Assembly: GCA_010093685.1 (NCBI GenBank)
Contig: MU006231.1
Coordinates: 730,428 to 794,427, forward strand
DNA length: 64,000 nucleotides
Direction: 5' to 3'
From: Ophiobolus disseminans
Lineage: Eukaryota > Ascomycota > Dothideomycetes > Pleosporales > Phaeosphaeriaceae
Part shown: positions 23,638 to 35,407 of the stretch, piece after piece
Numbering within the stretch: position 1 is the first letter of the stretch
Layout of the letters: the number at the start of each line of letters is the position of its first letter
Made by a program: the position numbers and the translations under genes
Notes under the pieces: model-generated
What the model was told of the DNA's origin: nothing
The model's input: the letters and a program-made list of their open reading frames with translations, nothing else
Database searches by the model: none

Positions 23638-24152
23638 TTTGACGAATCGACCAACTGTGAGATAAATTATCGTGTAATGAAGAGCTTCAAGTATAGTCGG
23701 AATCAGGTTGTTGAAACAAAGGACATGGAAAAATGATAGTGTTGGCAACATTCACGCAAACACAATCGTATTCACGAAAAGCATTGTTTGCGATAGACGC
23801 ATAACCTGCAGCGTTCCGTGCTTGTGACTAGAAGTCAAACACCATAGATACTAGCATCTGTAATGACGCGCAGTTGTTTGAGCAACGATATATGTCACAC
23901 AGGAAGACCAGAGGGCTACATCACGGGTAATTCGGTTCTGGCGATCCCAGACAGCAAACGTATTGAAGAGGACCTAGACAGCAGAACCTGCAGTCAGCAC
24001 GATCGAATCGTTTTGGAGTGCGTCCTAAGCCCCAGTCAGTCTAAGAATACATGTATGTGTACGTAATGCGTCCAGGTCCAGCCGCGCACTTCCAATAGCA
24101 GCGACATCAGCTATGGCATCCAAAAGCCGCCCCTCAAAATCACAATCACCCG
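23638..24152. other. Intergenic region, no gene seen
   Basis: About 515 bp, AT-rich. It holds the promoter of the small minus-strand gene and the 3' end of the kinase gene transcribed towards it. Confidence 0.5.
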
Positions 24153-26885
24153 TTATTTCTCCACAGACACGGGTGTCCCGCTCCGACTCAGCCCACTACC
24201 GCCGGAGCTGTCCTTTCTTCCTGGTGCAGGCGTGGTACTGCGACTTCTCTGCCTCTCCCTCTGCTTTTCCTCAATCTTCGCGCGTTCCCGCGCCTCCTCC
24301 ACCAGGCGCTTAGCCTCGCGCACATTCCGCATAGTCCTACTAAGCTTGCCCTCCTTTCCCTCCTGGATCTTCTGCAACTCGCCGCGGGCTTCAATATCCT
24401 CCTTCGTCTTCGTGACGAAGCTCTTGAAGCTTTTCTTAAAGTCGCCACGGTGGTCCTGGCCCTCGTCAAATATGCAGTCGCTGTCACGGATTGACTTGAC
24501 GTTTTCGACACGCCGGGTAAGGTAGAGCGTGGGGCGGCGGTCACGGTATTGGTCTTTGCGCTGGGCGATGATGCGCTGAACTTCTTCTTCGTACGCGGCT
24601 TCATAGACGTTCATGTCGACATTGGAGGGAGATTCGGAGACAATGCATGAATCTTCTGATGTTTCTATCGAGTCTTCGCCAGTACCAATCTTGAGGTAAA
24701 GTGTGTCTTCGAGAGGGTCGTGGGCATGTCCTTTGCCAGGTGTAGGTGTTGAAGGCCCTGAGTGCGGTATCACACCGTGTAGGGTGGTGCTGTGTGGTGA
24801 TGGTGCCGGGCGATGCGACATGTTCTCGTGGATAACCTTGAAGTCATTATTAAGACTAGGTGTCTGTGGGGAATCTGGAGTGCTGAGCGTGGGTTTCGAT
24901 GTGGCGCGCTTCCCAAACGCTTCTGCTCGGAAATCCGTTTTCGCATATGCTACGTCGTTCATGTTTTGAGGGACTTTGCGATTCTGCTCGTCAATCTTGA
25001 TTTCATGGTGGACGCCTTCGGTGGTGAGCGCGGTCTCGATGGGTCGCCGGTCATCTGTATCTTGCGATTTCGACTTTCGTAGCATTGACGGACGGTGTAT
25101 CGATAGTGGAGGTTGCACGATTCTTGATGCGCTGCCCAAGATACTCTCCAACCGCTCTGGTCGCCGCCTGAACAGCAATTGCTTGAAACGTTTCACCGCC
25201 CGTACCTAGAATGGTCAGTGATCGCACACGGAGAAAATTGTACATGCGTAAATGTCATAGGAGGTCGCGCACACTTACCACCGTCACGAGATGGCCCATG
25301 TTGCCAGTGATGGCAGCGTTGACTTCTTCGTCGGTAGGCGGTTCGATGATAACGGCGACGTTTTCTGACTTGGGTAGTAAAGGATCCACCCCTTGTCGCG
25401 TGACCCATGGATGTTCCTGCAGTTCTCATTAGCTCGCATTGAAAAGTTGTGGGCGACGTACTCACTCTAAGTTCATCAATCGTTATCCTCTTTTGCGGGT
25501 CTTTCTCAAGCAGACGCTGGAGGAGGGTCTTCAGCTCATCACTACACGACTCGTCGAATATAGGTTCGTCCACTCGTATCGCTTGGTAGAGTTCAATCAT
25601 GCCATGCTTCTCGAACGGTATCCTGCCGGAAAGCAGACAAAACAGCGTGCAGCCCATGGACCAGATATCCGCAGCTCTTCCCGAAACATGGCCATGCTTG
25701 GGGACGCACAATTCTGGAGGCATGAAGGCTGGTGATCCCGCAGATTTGGCGGTCTTCATCTCGTCATCCTTGTCGAACATTTCTGATACTCCAAAGTCGA
25801 CAATCTTCAGCACGTCGTCCTGGGTTATGAGGCAGTTGTCGGGCTTGATGTCGCGGTGGATGATGCCTTGGGCGTGGACTGTATCGACTTAGTATGGGAT
25901 GATGGCCGTATATTGTCAAAACGTACGGTACTCGAGGCCCAGGATCATGTCTCGAAACCAACACCGAGATTGCTCTTCGGTGTAGGGATCTGCGCGCTCT
26001 TCAAGACCTACCTGCATGACGACGCCCTTTTTGCACATCTCCATGACCATGTACAGCGAGTCTTCCTCCGGGTCGTCCAGCACTTCAATCAGTGAGACGA
26101 GATTTGGGTGGTTGAGCTTCTTCATGATGGCGATTTCTTCCTTGATCAGCTCGAACGAGTTGTTCTCCTCAGTCGTGGAATGACGGTGCAGCGGCGAGTT
26201 GAAGCCTATACCTGCTGGTAGGGCTCTCCGTCGTGCGCTCGGTCGGCGGAGGAGGTTCGATTGCGCCCGTTTGCGCAGCCGCGACTTTGAAAACTCTTTG
26301 ACGGCCTGCGATGCATTGAGTCAGTACGAGCAGTGTCGAAGTTTGAAGGTGACGCGCATCGTGGAAGGCTAGCATGCAATCGCGCCATCTGATGTATGAC
26401 AGGCTGGTATTCTCACATATTCTTGCCCGTACTGGTCCTCTGCGAGGTGGACCGCCCCGAATGAGCCTCGGCCGATCTCCTGCTTCACCAGATATTGATT
26501 AATGCGGTGTTGGGCGGTGCCGTCATCTTCGCTGTTGCTGTACTCGGACCGCGCATTGAATGTTTCCTGCGGCCGGTCAGTCCCCACCACGTGCTTTCAA
26601 CTACCCTAGGGAAAGAGCGCACCTTGACTCGCCTCGTCGAGGAAGCCGCGCGCTTGTGGTGTCGTAGCGGGCTCTGGTACGCGGGCGTGGACCTGCAACG
26701 GTACATCAGCAGCGGTTACATCATCGCTACCCCGCGGAAGTTTCCGCAACATACATGTACTTTACGGGCAGGGGCCTTGCGTCTCCACCGACGGCAGGGA
26801 CGTCGAGCTTGGGTCGTGAGGTGTAGAACTTGGGGGCGTCGCTGTTGGTGGTGTCGTTCGCGGGCTGGGTGGCCGGATGCGACAT
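24153..26885 (-). CDS. Ser/Thr protein kinase of the CaMKK/Ssp1/Sak1 type
   Basis: Seven exons (reading order): 26885-26755, 26692-26623, 26566-26417, 26305-25927, 25878-25466, 25416-25279 and 25205-24153; introns of 62, 56, 111, 48, 49 and 73 nt; 777 aa. The kinase domain starts near residue 90 (INQYLVKQEIGRGSFGAVHL), with AVKEF carrying the catalytic Lys, an RRP-type insert (RKRAQSNLLRRPSARRR) typical of CaM-kinase kinases, HRDIKPDN, DFG and the SAGSPAFMPPEL activation segment. The lobe ends with EHPWVT. The C-terminal 350 residues are charged and disordered, with a Glu/Arg-rich coiled region near 700-750. Relatives (Ssp1, fission yeast; Sak1/Tos3/Elm1, budding yeast) phosphorylate the activation loop of SNF1/AMPK and related kinases. 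An in-frame ATG at 26942 is an alternative start. Confidence 0.92.
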
Positions 26886-27376
26886 TCTAAAGGTGGGCTG
26901 AGGATGCGATGTGGTAGTAGTGATAAGGTGGAGAAGAGACACGGAACTAGGAGGAAATAATATGGGGAAGAGAGCCGTCGGCCTGTCACATCAATTGCGG
27001 CCGTGGGAGCTCCAGCAACGTCCAGGATGCCATTGCACGGGGAAGTCGACCGAGCAGCACATGCGGGGCTCTTTCCCTGCGACTAAAGCACCAGCCTTGG
27101 GCAAAGCTGTTCCTCCATTCACCTGCTTCCTCCACACCCTTTGCAACCCATCCATGACTCGGACACCACGTGTGGTAGGATAGCCGTTGTCTCCGCTGTC
27201 CCTGTTCTGGGCTGTGACCGCTGTCCGCTGTCCTCGCTTTCCTATCAAATCCGCCCGTCAATTCGGCTTGTGCTTGGCACCTCGATAACGTCGTTCTCTC
27301 CCACCACGACAACATTTGGCCCCAGCATTGCAACCCGCGCTGCACACACGTCCCAAACTGACGCCATACTGTCATC
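26886..27376. promoter_or_regulatory. Shared upstream region of the CaMKK-type kinase and BET5
   Basis: About 490 bp between two genes transcribed away from each other, so it holds both promoters. No specific site is identified beyond an E-box-like CACGTG at 27167-27172. Confidence 0.5.
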
Positions 27377-27941
27377 ATGGTCCTCTACAGCTTCTACATC
27401 TTCGATCGGCATAGTAAGTCGCCCCCTGCGGTTCCAATGTTGCTGCACGCCGCTGACCTCACCCTTACCAGCGGAGTGCATCTACTCCCGCCGCTGGACC
27501 CCACGACCCGCCTCGTCAGGGAAGTCCGCACGCCCAGCCTCCAACTCCAGCAACCTCAGCGCCGCCGATGCCACCCACCTTCCTACACGCCGCGCCCTCA
27601 CGCATTCAGACGACGAGAAGCTCGTTTTTGGCCTCGTCTTTTCCCTCCGCAACCTCGTAACAAAGCTCGGCGGCGACGATGACACCTTTCTCTCGTATCG
27701 GACTGGCGAATACAAACTACACTACTACGAGACGCCGACGAGGATGAAGTTTGTAATGCTCACGGACACAAAAGTGGTGAATCTGAGGCAACACCTACAC
27801 CAAATATGGGCGCAGCTGTACGTCGAATACGTGGTGAAGAACCCTCTGGCGCCAACAGAACATCCAGGAGGCATTGGCGTTGCGAATGAGATGTTCGAGG
27901 CGGGGCTGGAGACGTTTATTACAAAGGTGCTGCCCGTATGA
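27377..27941 (+). CDS. BET5: TRAPP complex subunit Bet5 (TRAPPC1, sybindin-like)
   Basis: Exons 27377-27413 and 27472-27941, intron of 58 nt; 168 aa. Splicing restores the conserved N-terminus MVLYSFYIFDRHTECIYSRRW. The middle carries a family-specific insert rich in Ser/Ala, then EKLVFGLVFSLRNLVTKL, FLSYRTGEYKLHYYETPTRM and the longin-like end FVEYVVKNPL-type segment (YVEYVVKNP). Bet5 is a core longin-fold subunit of the TRAPP complexes, which act as exchange factors for Ypt1/Rab1 (and Ypt31/32) in ER-to-Golgi and Golgi traffic. It faces the kinase gene across a 490-bp shared upstream region. Confidence 0.94.
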
Positions 27942-28467
27942 AGATTCGACATCAGCTGGGAAGCTGTATTGCTCGCGGAGAGCCTCATATGCACACCCTG
28001 GACGAGGAAACTGGGTTTCTTTCGCAGCCACAACCAAGCCTACACATCTTCGTCCTGACCAGTCGAAACGGCAGCCGTATCGGAGGGCCGAGGGAAGCTT
28101 GCCGAGCATTGTCCAGACATTGTTCGGATACGTGCCTGATGTGCACGCCAGAGGGAGACAGTGCCCCACATTATACACAGCCTCAATCCAAGCTAGGCTA
28201 TCTGGCCACTACAGCTGCAGGTACCGCTTAGGTGAAGCTTAGGACGTGGATCTACAATGCCATGTGGGTCAGCTTGGATAGCCTCAGAGTAGGGTGCAGC
28301 ATCACTTCAGATATCAACATGAGGTGCAGAGATATCAAACATTTTCAAAGTCATTAATATTCGTGTAGTCGTTCAAATGTCTGTGTTCTATTTCCACGGG
28401 TATATGCCCTCATGATATGCCTATGAACGCCAAGTAAATGCCTTTCTACTTCCTTCCACATTCATGT
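27942..28467. other. Intergenic region between convergent BET5 and LTV1
   Basis: 526 bp holding two 3' ends. Short open frames here have no recognisable features. Confidence 0.5.
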
Positions 28468-29974
28468 CTACGCCTTTTGCGCCGCCTTGACCCTATCACT
28501 CACCCTCGCCGGTCCCAACCCCCTCCGCACCTCCTCTAACTGCTCCAGCCCACTCTGCTGCTTGCCCTTTTTCACGCGCCTCTTACCCTGCACATGATGG
28601 TTCCCCAAGAAGTCATCCATGATGGAGTCGAAATCGCCTCTAAGTGGTGGCGCCTCACTTCCAGACCACATACTCACGCCCGACATGCCCGACACCTTAC
28701 TTAACCCCGACATCTTACTCATGCCCGACACCATACTCTCGTCATCGGGGAAGTCCCCAAAGCCGTCGTCGGCGTATTCTTCTTCGATCTTGTCAAAGCG
28801 CTGGTCCAGGAGTGTGAGGCCTTCTGTGCGGTGGAGAGCGGACGAGGACATGGAGTAGCCAGATGTGCTTGTCCTAGCGCCCTTGCGCTTCTTTTTGCGA
28901 CCGCCGGCTGTTAGTGCTGAGATGGAAGAGTCCATTGCAGAAGGTGCGGTGGGCTTGGTTGGCTTTGCGGCTTTGGCATCGTTCTTGAATTTCTTGAATT
29001 CTTCAAGGTAGGCCAGGTCGCCCTCCTCTGTCGCAACGGGGGCTTCGTCAGGGGCCGGTAGCGAGTCAGGGTCCGTAGGCTCGATGGGATTGGGTTTCGG
29101 TGCTGGGCAGGAGGCTTTGATGGTGCGGTCTGATTCCCAGCCATCGTCTTCTTCGCCGAGGAAGCGATCCATGGCGGTTTGGTCATCGTATTCTAGCGTG
29201 TCGCCCCACTCGCGCTGGTCGAGTTCGAAGCCGTCCTTTGCCAGCTCACCAAAGATGTCGTCTTCGTCGTCCACGTAAGCATCGTCCTCCAAGGCCTCAA
29301 GAACCTCTCGTAACCGTGGGTCCATGTCTGGTTGGAAGCCTGCAATGGCGTCTGGGATGTTCTGCTGGTCTTGGTATGTAGTCTTTCGCACAAACTCTGA
29401 AGGTGCCATATCGTCGCCAAACACGTCGCTCACGCTGCTGATGTTGCTGCTTATGCTCAGTCCGGCGTCACTTTGCCTGTCATTCAGTGATGCGTTTTGA
29501 AGTGCTTCCGCAAGATCAAACTTTTGCTTCCCCTTCTTCTTCTCTGCGGGTGCTTCAACAAAGTATGCTTCTCCTCCACCGCTGCCCAGGTCTCGCAAAT
29601 GCTGCATGTAGTCGTATTCAGTGTCGTCGTAGTAGACGCCATAGTTGGCAGCCTCTCCTTCGTTCTCGCGTACGCTGGCGTGTAGCTCGCTTTCTAGGTC
29701 TCGTCGCGACTTAATCTTGCTTCGGCCAGTGGCTGCTGAGTACTGTGATGCGCGAGAACTGCCTGCAGGCTCGCTGCCTTCGCGCACGTTCGCGGCGCCC
29801 GTCTCGGCAAAGACCATTTGCGGTGCATCTTCATCGTGGATTCGGGGGTCATTTTGGGCGCGATGCACGAGTCTGTAGTTGATGGCGCTCTTCTTGTCGC
29901 TGTCGCGGGGTTAGCGGGGTATTCGCAGGTGACTTTGGGGATAATTTGACGTACATGAACTGTCGGCGAGGCAT
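28468..29974 (-). CDS. LTV1: 40S ribosome biogenesis factor Ltv1
   Basis: Exon 1 is 29974-29955 and exon 2 29899-28468, with a 55-nt intron; 483 aa. The 20-base first exon encodes MPRRQF and the join restores MPRRQFIDKKSAINYRLVHRAQ, the conserved Ltv1 N-terminus. Further family marks are YDDTEYDYMQHLRDLG near residue 115, the acidic central region with LEDDAYVDDEDDIFGEL, and a basic C-terminal end (QGKRRVKKGK). Ltv1 binds the small-subunit head with Enp1 and Rps3/Rps20, and is released after CK1 phosphorylation late in pre-40S maturation. It shares a 230-bp upstream region with the divergent LSG1 gene. Confidence 0.94.
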
Positions 29975-30204
29975 GTTAGAGGCGCGTGATTAGTTTGCAG
30001 AGTTGAGAGTGCAAGAGGCGGCTATAGAAGTCTGGAGAATGCGCTGACAAAGGTCGAGGTTGGGCTGCGGCGGCCAAAAAAATATTTAGGCGAAGGGTCC
30101 AGTGAATGACGTGGGGCAACTTCACGGAACTTTTCCCTTTCAACCCCTCTACAGCGCGAGCGACTCACAACCCCCACTCTAATTATTCCACCACAACCGC
30201 AAAC
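29975..30204. promoter_or_regulatory. Bidirectional promoter of LTV1 and LSG1
   Basis: Only 230 bp separate the two start codons, so both promoters must lie here. It contains an A/T block at about 30075-30088 (AAAAAAATATTT) that loosely resembles the rRNA-processing element (AAAAATTTT) known from yeast ribosome-biogenesis promoters. That resemblance is weak and is only a suggestion. Confidence 0.5.
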
Positions 30205-32273
30205 ATGGTGCTCGCTAAATCAAAGAAGAGCGTCGGGCTGGGCAACAGCCTGATGAACGACAGGTTCGGAAAAGGCAAGGGCGCGGATATGCGGAGGGGC
30301 GCCTTCCAGCAGGGCATTGAGCGGACCGGCGTCAACGGCGAGAAAGTAGGTCGATACTGCACATACATCGAACATGTACTAATGCATCGCAGTATATTAC
30401 AAACGAGAAGAAAGAGGCGTCATGGGTGAAGATGCGCTCCGTCACCGAGCAAGGCGCCCTCGACGACTTCCTATCAACCGCAGAGTTGGCCGGCACCGAC
30501 TTCACCGCGGAGAAGATGAACAACGTCAAGATCATCCACAGGGATCAGAAGAACCCATATCTGCTGTCTGCTGCAGAGGAGCGCAAGATCACGAAGAAGC
30601 ACAAGGAGAACAGGAACCGCCTCACCGTGCCGCGACGACCGAAATGGGACGAGAACACGACCCCACAAGAGCTGGACGAGCAGGAAAGGATTGCGCTGCT
30701 GCAGTGGCGACGGGGCTTAGCCGAGCTGCAAGAGAACAATGATCTCTTGATGACACCCTTTGAGCGCAATCTGGAAGTCTGGAGGCAGCTGTGGCGAGTC
30801 ATTGAGCGGTCCGACTTGGTTGTGCAGATTGTAGATGCGCGTCATCCGCTTCTGTTCAGGTCCGAGGATCTTGGAGACTATGTGAAAGAGGTGGACCCAA
30901 AGAAGAACAACTTGCTGCTGGTCAACAAGGCCGATATGATGACGCTACAACAGCGACAAGCGTGGGCTGACTACTTCACCAACGCCGGCATCAATTACAA
31001 GTTTTTCTCTGCTGAGCTCGCGAAAGAGATGAACGAAGCCAGGGCGCTGGAAGAGCAGAGTGATGAGTCAGGTGACGAGTCAGATGACTCGGGCGAATAC
31101 CTTGATGAAGATGACGTTGAAGAGGAGATTGATGTGGGTGATGACTTGGCCAAGGAGGCGAAAAAGATCGACCTGCAAGACAACCAGGAAGAGGATGAGG
31201 AGTGGGCTGATGAAGAGACGGTCGCTGCCAAAGGTGAAGACAACCCAGCGACCGACGAGGACGAGCGAACACGGATATTGACCACAGACGATCTTGAGGC
31301 GCTCTTTCTTGAGCATGCTCCGGACGTTGACACGGGACCGACTGGCGAACCTCGCAAGACTTCGATCGGTCTTGTCGGTTACCCCAACGTCGGAAAGTCG
31401 TCCACGATCAACGCCCTCATTGGCGCAAAGAAGGTGTCTGTTTCGGCCACGCCCGGAAAGACCAAGCATTTCCAGACCATCCATCTCAGCGAGAAAGTTG
31501 TGTTGTGCGATTGCCCCGGTCTGGTTTTCCCCAACTTTGCAACCACGAAAGCCGAACTTGTGTGCGCAGGTGTGCTTCCAATCGACCAATTGCGCGAGTA
31601 CACCGGACCTGCAGGTCTCGTAGCGCAACGCATTCCGCAACCCTTCCTTGAAGCGCTGTACGGTATGAAGATGCACATCCGACCCCAAGAAGAAGGCGGC
31701 ACCGGTGTCCCTACATCCGATGAACTTCTGCGTGCATATGCTACCGCCCGAGGCTTCTCCACACAAGGTCTAGGCCAGCCAGACGAGTCCCGCGCTGCGA
31801 GATACGTCCTCAAAGACTATGTCAAGGGAAAACTCCTCTTCTGCCACCCACCGCCCGCCGATCCCGCGATCGACCCCAACACCTTCAACCGCGAGCTCTA
31901 CGATGTGAACCACCTTCCCGCCAAGCGACGTCACCACCTCGCGTCTGCAGCTGGCACCTCAGGCACACAAGACGACACAGCGTCGCTCATGGATTCCGAG
32001 CTCGACATGCTTCCCGTGAACAGTGCCCCAATGCGAGGTGAGAAGTCGAAGGGCCTGGACAAGCGCTTCTTCGGCCCCGGACAAGGAATGGTAAAGTCTA
32101 ACCTGCCGTTCCACCACAAGTACAGCGAGCAAGGCAAAGAACTGAGCGGGCGGAAATTGAAAGCTGTGACGGCGTTGGAGCGGGACGTTGATGTGAAGGA
32201 GTTGCAGAACGGGAAAAAGCATTTCAAAGCGAACAAGAAACGGACGAAGAAGGTCAAAACGGAGTACGAGTAG
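30205..32273 (+). CDS. LSG1: Large-subunit GTPase Lsg1 (60S export-adaptor recycling)
   Basis: Exons 30205-30345 and 30393-32273, intron of 47 nt; 673 aa. The N-terminus (MVLAKSKKSVGLGNSLMNDRFG) is the standard Lsg1 start. The GTPase motifs are circularly permuted, as in the YlqF/YawG family: NKAD (G4) near residue 227 comes before GYPNVGKSS (G1) near 376 and DCPGL (G3) near 420. An acidic insert (about 255-345) separates G4 from G1. The C-terminus is Lys-rich. Lsg1 is cytoplasmic and triggers release of the export adaptor Nmd3 from pre-60S subunits. Confidence 0.95.
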
Positions 32274-35200
32274 ATCATTTTCGAGGGTAACGTAGGCAAG
32301 GATGGAGCGAACGGATTTATGACTGCATGATTGGCGTTTGGCATGCATTACTGCTCTTTATAGAAATGAATATACAAAGTAACAAATTCTCTATACATCA
32401 AGTCTAGCACTTGTAACATGTCCACTTTCACTCAGCCACATCCCACACATCACTAACGCTGAGTCAATTCAACCCTCCTGGAGCCCTGAAACGTGGCGCG
32501 GGGCCCGGATACAGCGGAAGGGAATAAACTCTCGGGTGTGCAAGGGTGGTGGTGAGCTTAATACGACGTCGGGGTACCTATTTACAAGTATGGAGAAAGA
32601 ATAAGGAAGAGGTTACTGAGTTTAGATGTTCGTGCGGAGGAGTGGCGTGATGTGATGATGTGGGGGTTGTTTGTTGAGAAGGTGATGGTGTCTGAAGAGA
32701 TATGAAAGAGGGGTTGGTGAGTTCAATGACTGCCTGGTAAGGTTTTTGATTTACATTTGTTTGAAGCTTTACGATTGTACTTATTGCGTGTTCATTGCGT
32801 GTTTGTTGCTGCCGAGGTTATGGAAGAGTCGATGAAAAATATGGGGTTGACCTCATTATACCAGGTACTCGTACGTTGTTCAAAAGATGACATCTATACT
32901 GATCGCGTAGCGAATCATTGCGAGTTAATGAACGTCACCTTGTGGTAACACCACCTTACAGTCCTACCACCATTAAGCTTCACATGAAAGTGCGGGTAGC
33001 TGCAGCGGGACGCGGCTTTGCGTTTTAGTGGAGCATCAGAGTCCAATAAGTATCTGGGAGTCAGCCACGAGTGCTGCCCAGTCGTGGGAGTGCATCTTGG
33101 TGTGTAGTACAGGATTGGACGTGCATGTTCGGAGCTGGCCGCGTATCTGACCTGACTGTGTTGATCTTGCGGCATTTCTTGAGCTGCTTGAAGATCTGGG
33201 AATGGGGAGAAGTCAGGTGCTACGGTTATCTGCGGCGTCTGAGCGCCTGCATTTCTTTCCGTGAGCTGGTAGAGAAAAGGACTTGCTTACAATGAGTAGC
33301 CTGGTTCGTTGCTCTAGTAATAGTTGTGGAATGGAGTGCTTGACAAGCAGCAGTTAAAAAAAATTGACAACCTGTTCCTCCTGAACAAACTCGCGTAATA
33401 GCTAAGGCGCTGTCTGACCGCTTCGATCCGCCCGAAAAGGATGTGAGCTGTTGTGCTCCTGCCTACCTCAGGTGCGATATGCGAGATAAGCTCGAGTCTG
33501 CGAATAGGAAAGGCTGTCAATATGCCATATAATAGGGCGGTCATGCATACTCGCCTCCTCTGACTTCACCAGTGTTGACAGAAAGAGGAAAATGCGTCTT
33601 TTACCAACCGTACTGTAGGCCATGTAGTTGGATTGCAGACGCATCTACCCTGCCGAATAAGGCGTCCATTGACCAATAGCACTGACAAGGTCGCTAAATG
33701 TAACCTCTCGAACCCGAGGTAACGGCTCTTGCCAGAAGGACGGATCGAGCTTCGCGTATATGTAGCCGTTCGTGCATGTAGCACTTACGTCGAATGCACA
33801 CAGGATTCGTTGATTCTAAACAAGAAGTGCTGGGCGACGGGTACGGCTGCTGTGACTGGATGGCCATTGGTCTCTGACTGCTCTGAGTGTAGGTCGAGTT
33901 GCGGTGTGCCTGGTGCGGTGGAAGGGGGCTGGTGGAAAAGCGCCCAGACATGCGCTGCTGATGTGGTTTTGGTGCGGGGCACAAGGTCGAAGTACACTGC
34001 CCCTCGCTTAAGGAGTGCAGGTACATTACATGCATGCAGACGGTGCACCCCTGCACGTTGTGATATTGATGTTATTGAAGCATGACAAATGGAGATTAAC
34101 AAGCCTAAGCTGGACATATTGGTGTTGGTTGTAAAGGTGAAGGCAAGAATTTGTGATGTAGATATTCAGCCCAAGATGATGCGAGGGCAGGGCCGGGTCT
34201 GATGTTCATGCTCACCGTAGATATGCGGAAGTCTCCGACACAGCTGCAGCAGTGCATGGTGGTCCGGCTCATGCAAATTTCCCTCCTTGCGGAATGGTGC
34301 TCTCCTGACATCTGCCGGCCCTCGGATGGCTGGAGATGACGATGAATGTTGCGGTGCCGTCGTGCTTTGAAAAAGCAACATTTGAACACGCTGTGGTGAA
34401 GGCGTGTCAGGTGTGAGTGTGTGCGTCACAACGTCGCTGATCAAGCGCGTGAGGCATAGCAAAATGGGTAGCTGGGTGGCGGAAGAAATCGTGTGTTGAA
34501 CCTTGGAGTCGGTAGTGCTAGTACGTCAATGTTTGCAATTTGTGGGACAGCACGAAACTCTTGCTCGTGCATCTCGATCCTTGAAGAGTGCCCAGCGTGG
34601 ATTTATATTGGGAGTCGCCGTTGGTCATTCGCGCGGAGAGCAAACAAAGGACGACTGGCTAAGCTCCTGTCCCCTGGGCTTGTCTGACCATGCCATGAAG
34701 GCCGAGTGCTTGGCCTTCAAAGACGGCTGCAGCGGTTTGTCTTAATAATGTGCGGTCGGCAAGCGCTGGATGGGAGGGGAGAGAGAAAGTCGAAAATGCC
34801 TCAAGCTAACTGCAATCTGAAAGCCGTACACGGGGCCAGGCAGTGCAGAACAACCCGCCAGCTCGCACAGTGGGCTCCAGCAGCGATATTTGAGACGCAA
34901 CCTCGCCCGAGGTCCCCATCGCTCCTGCCCTCCAGCCCCGGAAGTTGAGTTTCAGTGCCCGGCCGCGCCTTCCTCGCGAACCGAAACGAGACAACGACAT
35001 CATTGCCCGCCGATCTGCACAGCCACACAGGCGCCGTTCACCATTTGCAACCAGCGTCACCAGCGTGTGCCACTCGCTCGCGCGTGAATATTCGGATTCC
35101 CTCCGTACCGTGACTGCCACCGGCGTTTGTAAGCGCCCCGGGCTCTGCTGCGTCCTTCCACCGCCGACTCCCCAAACGACAGCCACGGTGTTTTCCCATA

Positions 35201-35407
35201 AATCTAGCCACGCCCAGCATACGCTCCCGAACCTGATCTCCACCACCCACCGCCGCAGGACATACACCGTTTTGAGCGCCGTGCAATAACACACTGGGCT
35301 TCTAGCCCGCGAGACACCTGCGTCTCACAAAACAAATCTGACGTCCACTTTCCGACCCACTGCCTTATCCGCTTAGCCCCACCAGCATCTCACCAAAAGC
35401 AAGAACC
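32274..35407. other. Long gene-poor intergenic region
   Basis: About 3.1 kb. Many short frames overlap on both strands (longest about 160 codons, minus strand, 34806-35294), none with a recognisable protein or convincing splice joins. The last 350 bases before the kinase gene are pyrimidine- and CCA-rich, typical of a long fungal 5' leader. Part of it may hold a non-coding transcript or a diverged gene I cannot see. Confidence 0.45.

Noticed and set aside
34806..35294. 162-codon minus-strand frame
   Set aside because: No recognisable features, and competing plus-strand frames of similar size cover the same bases.
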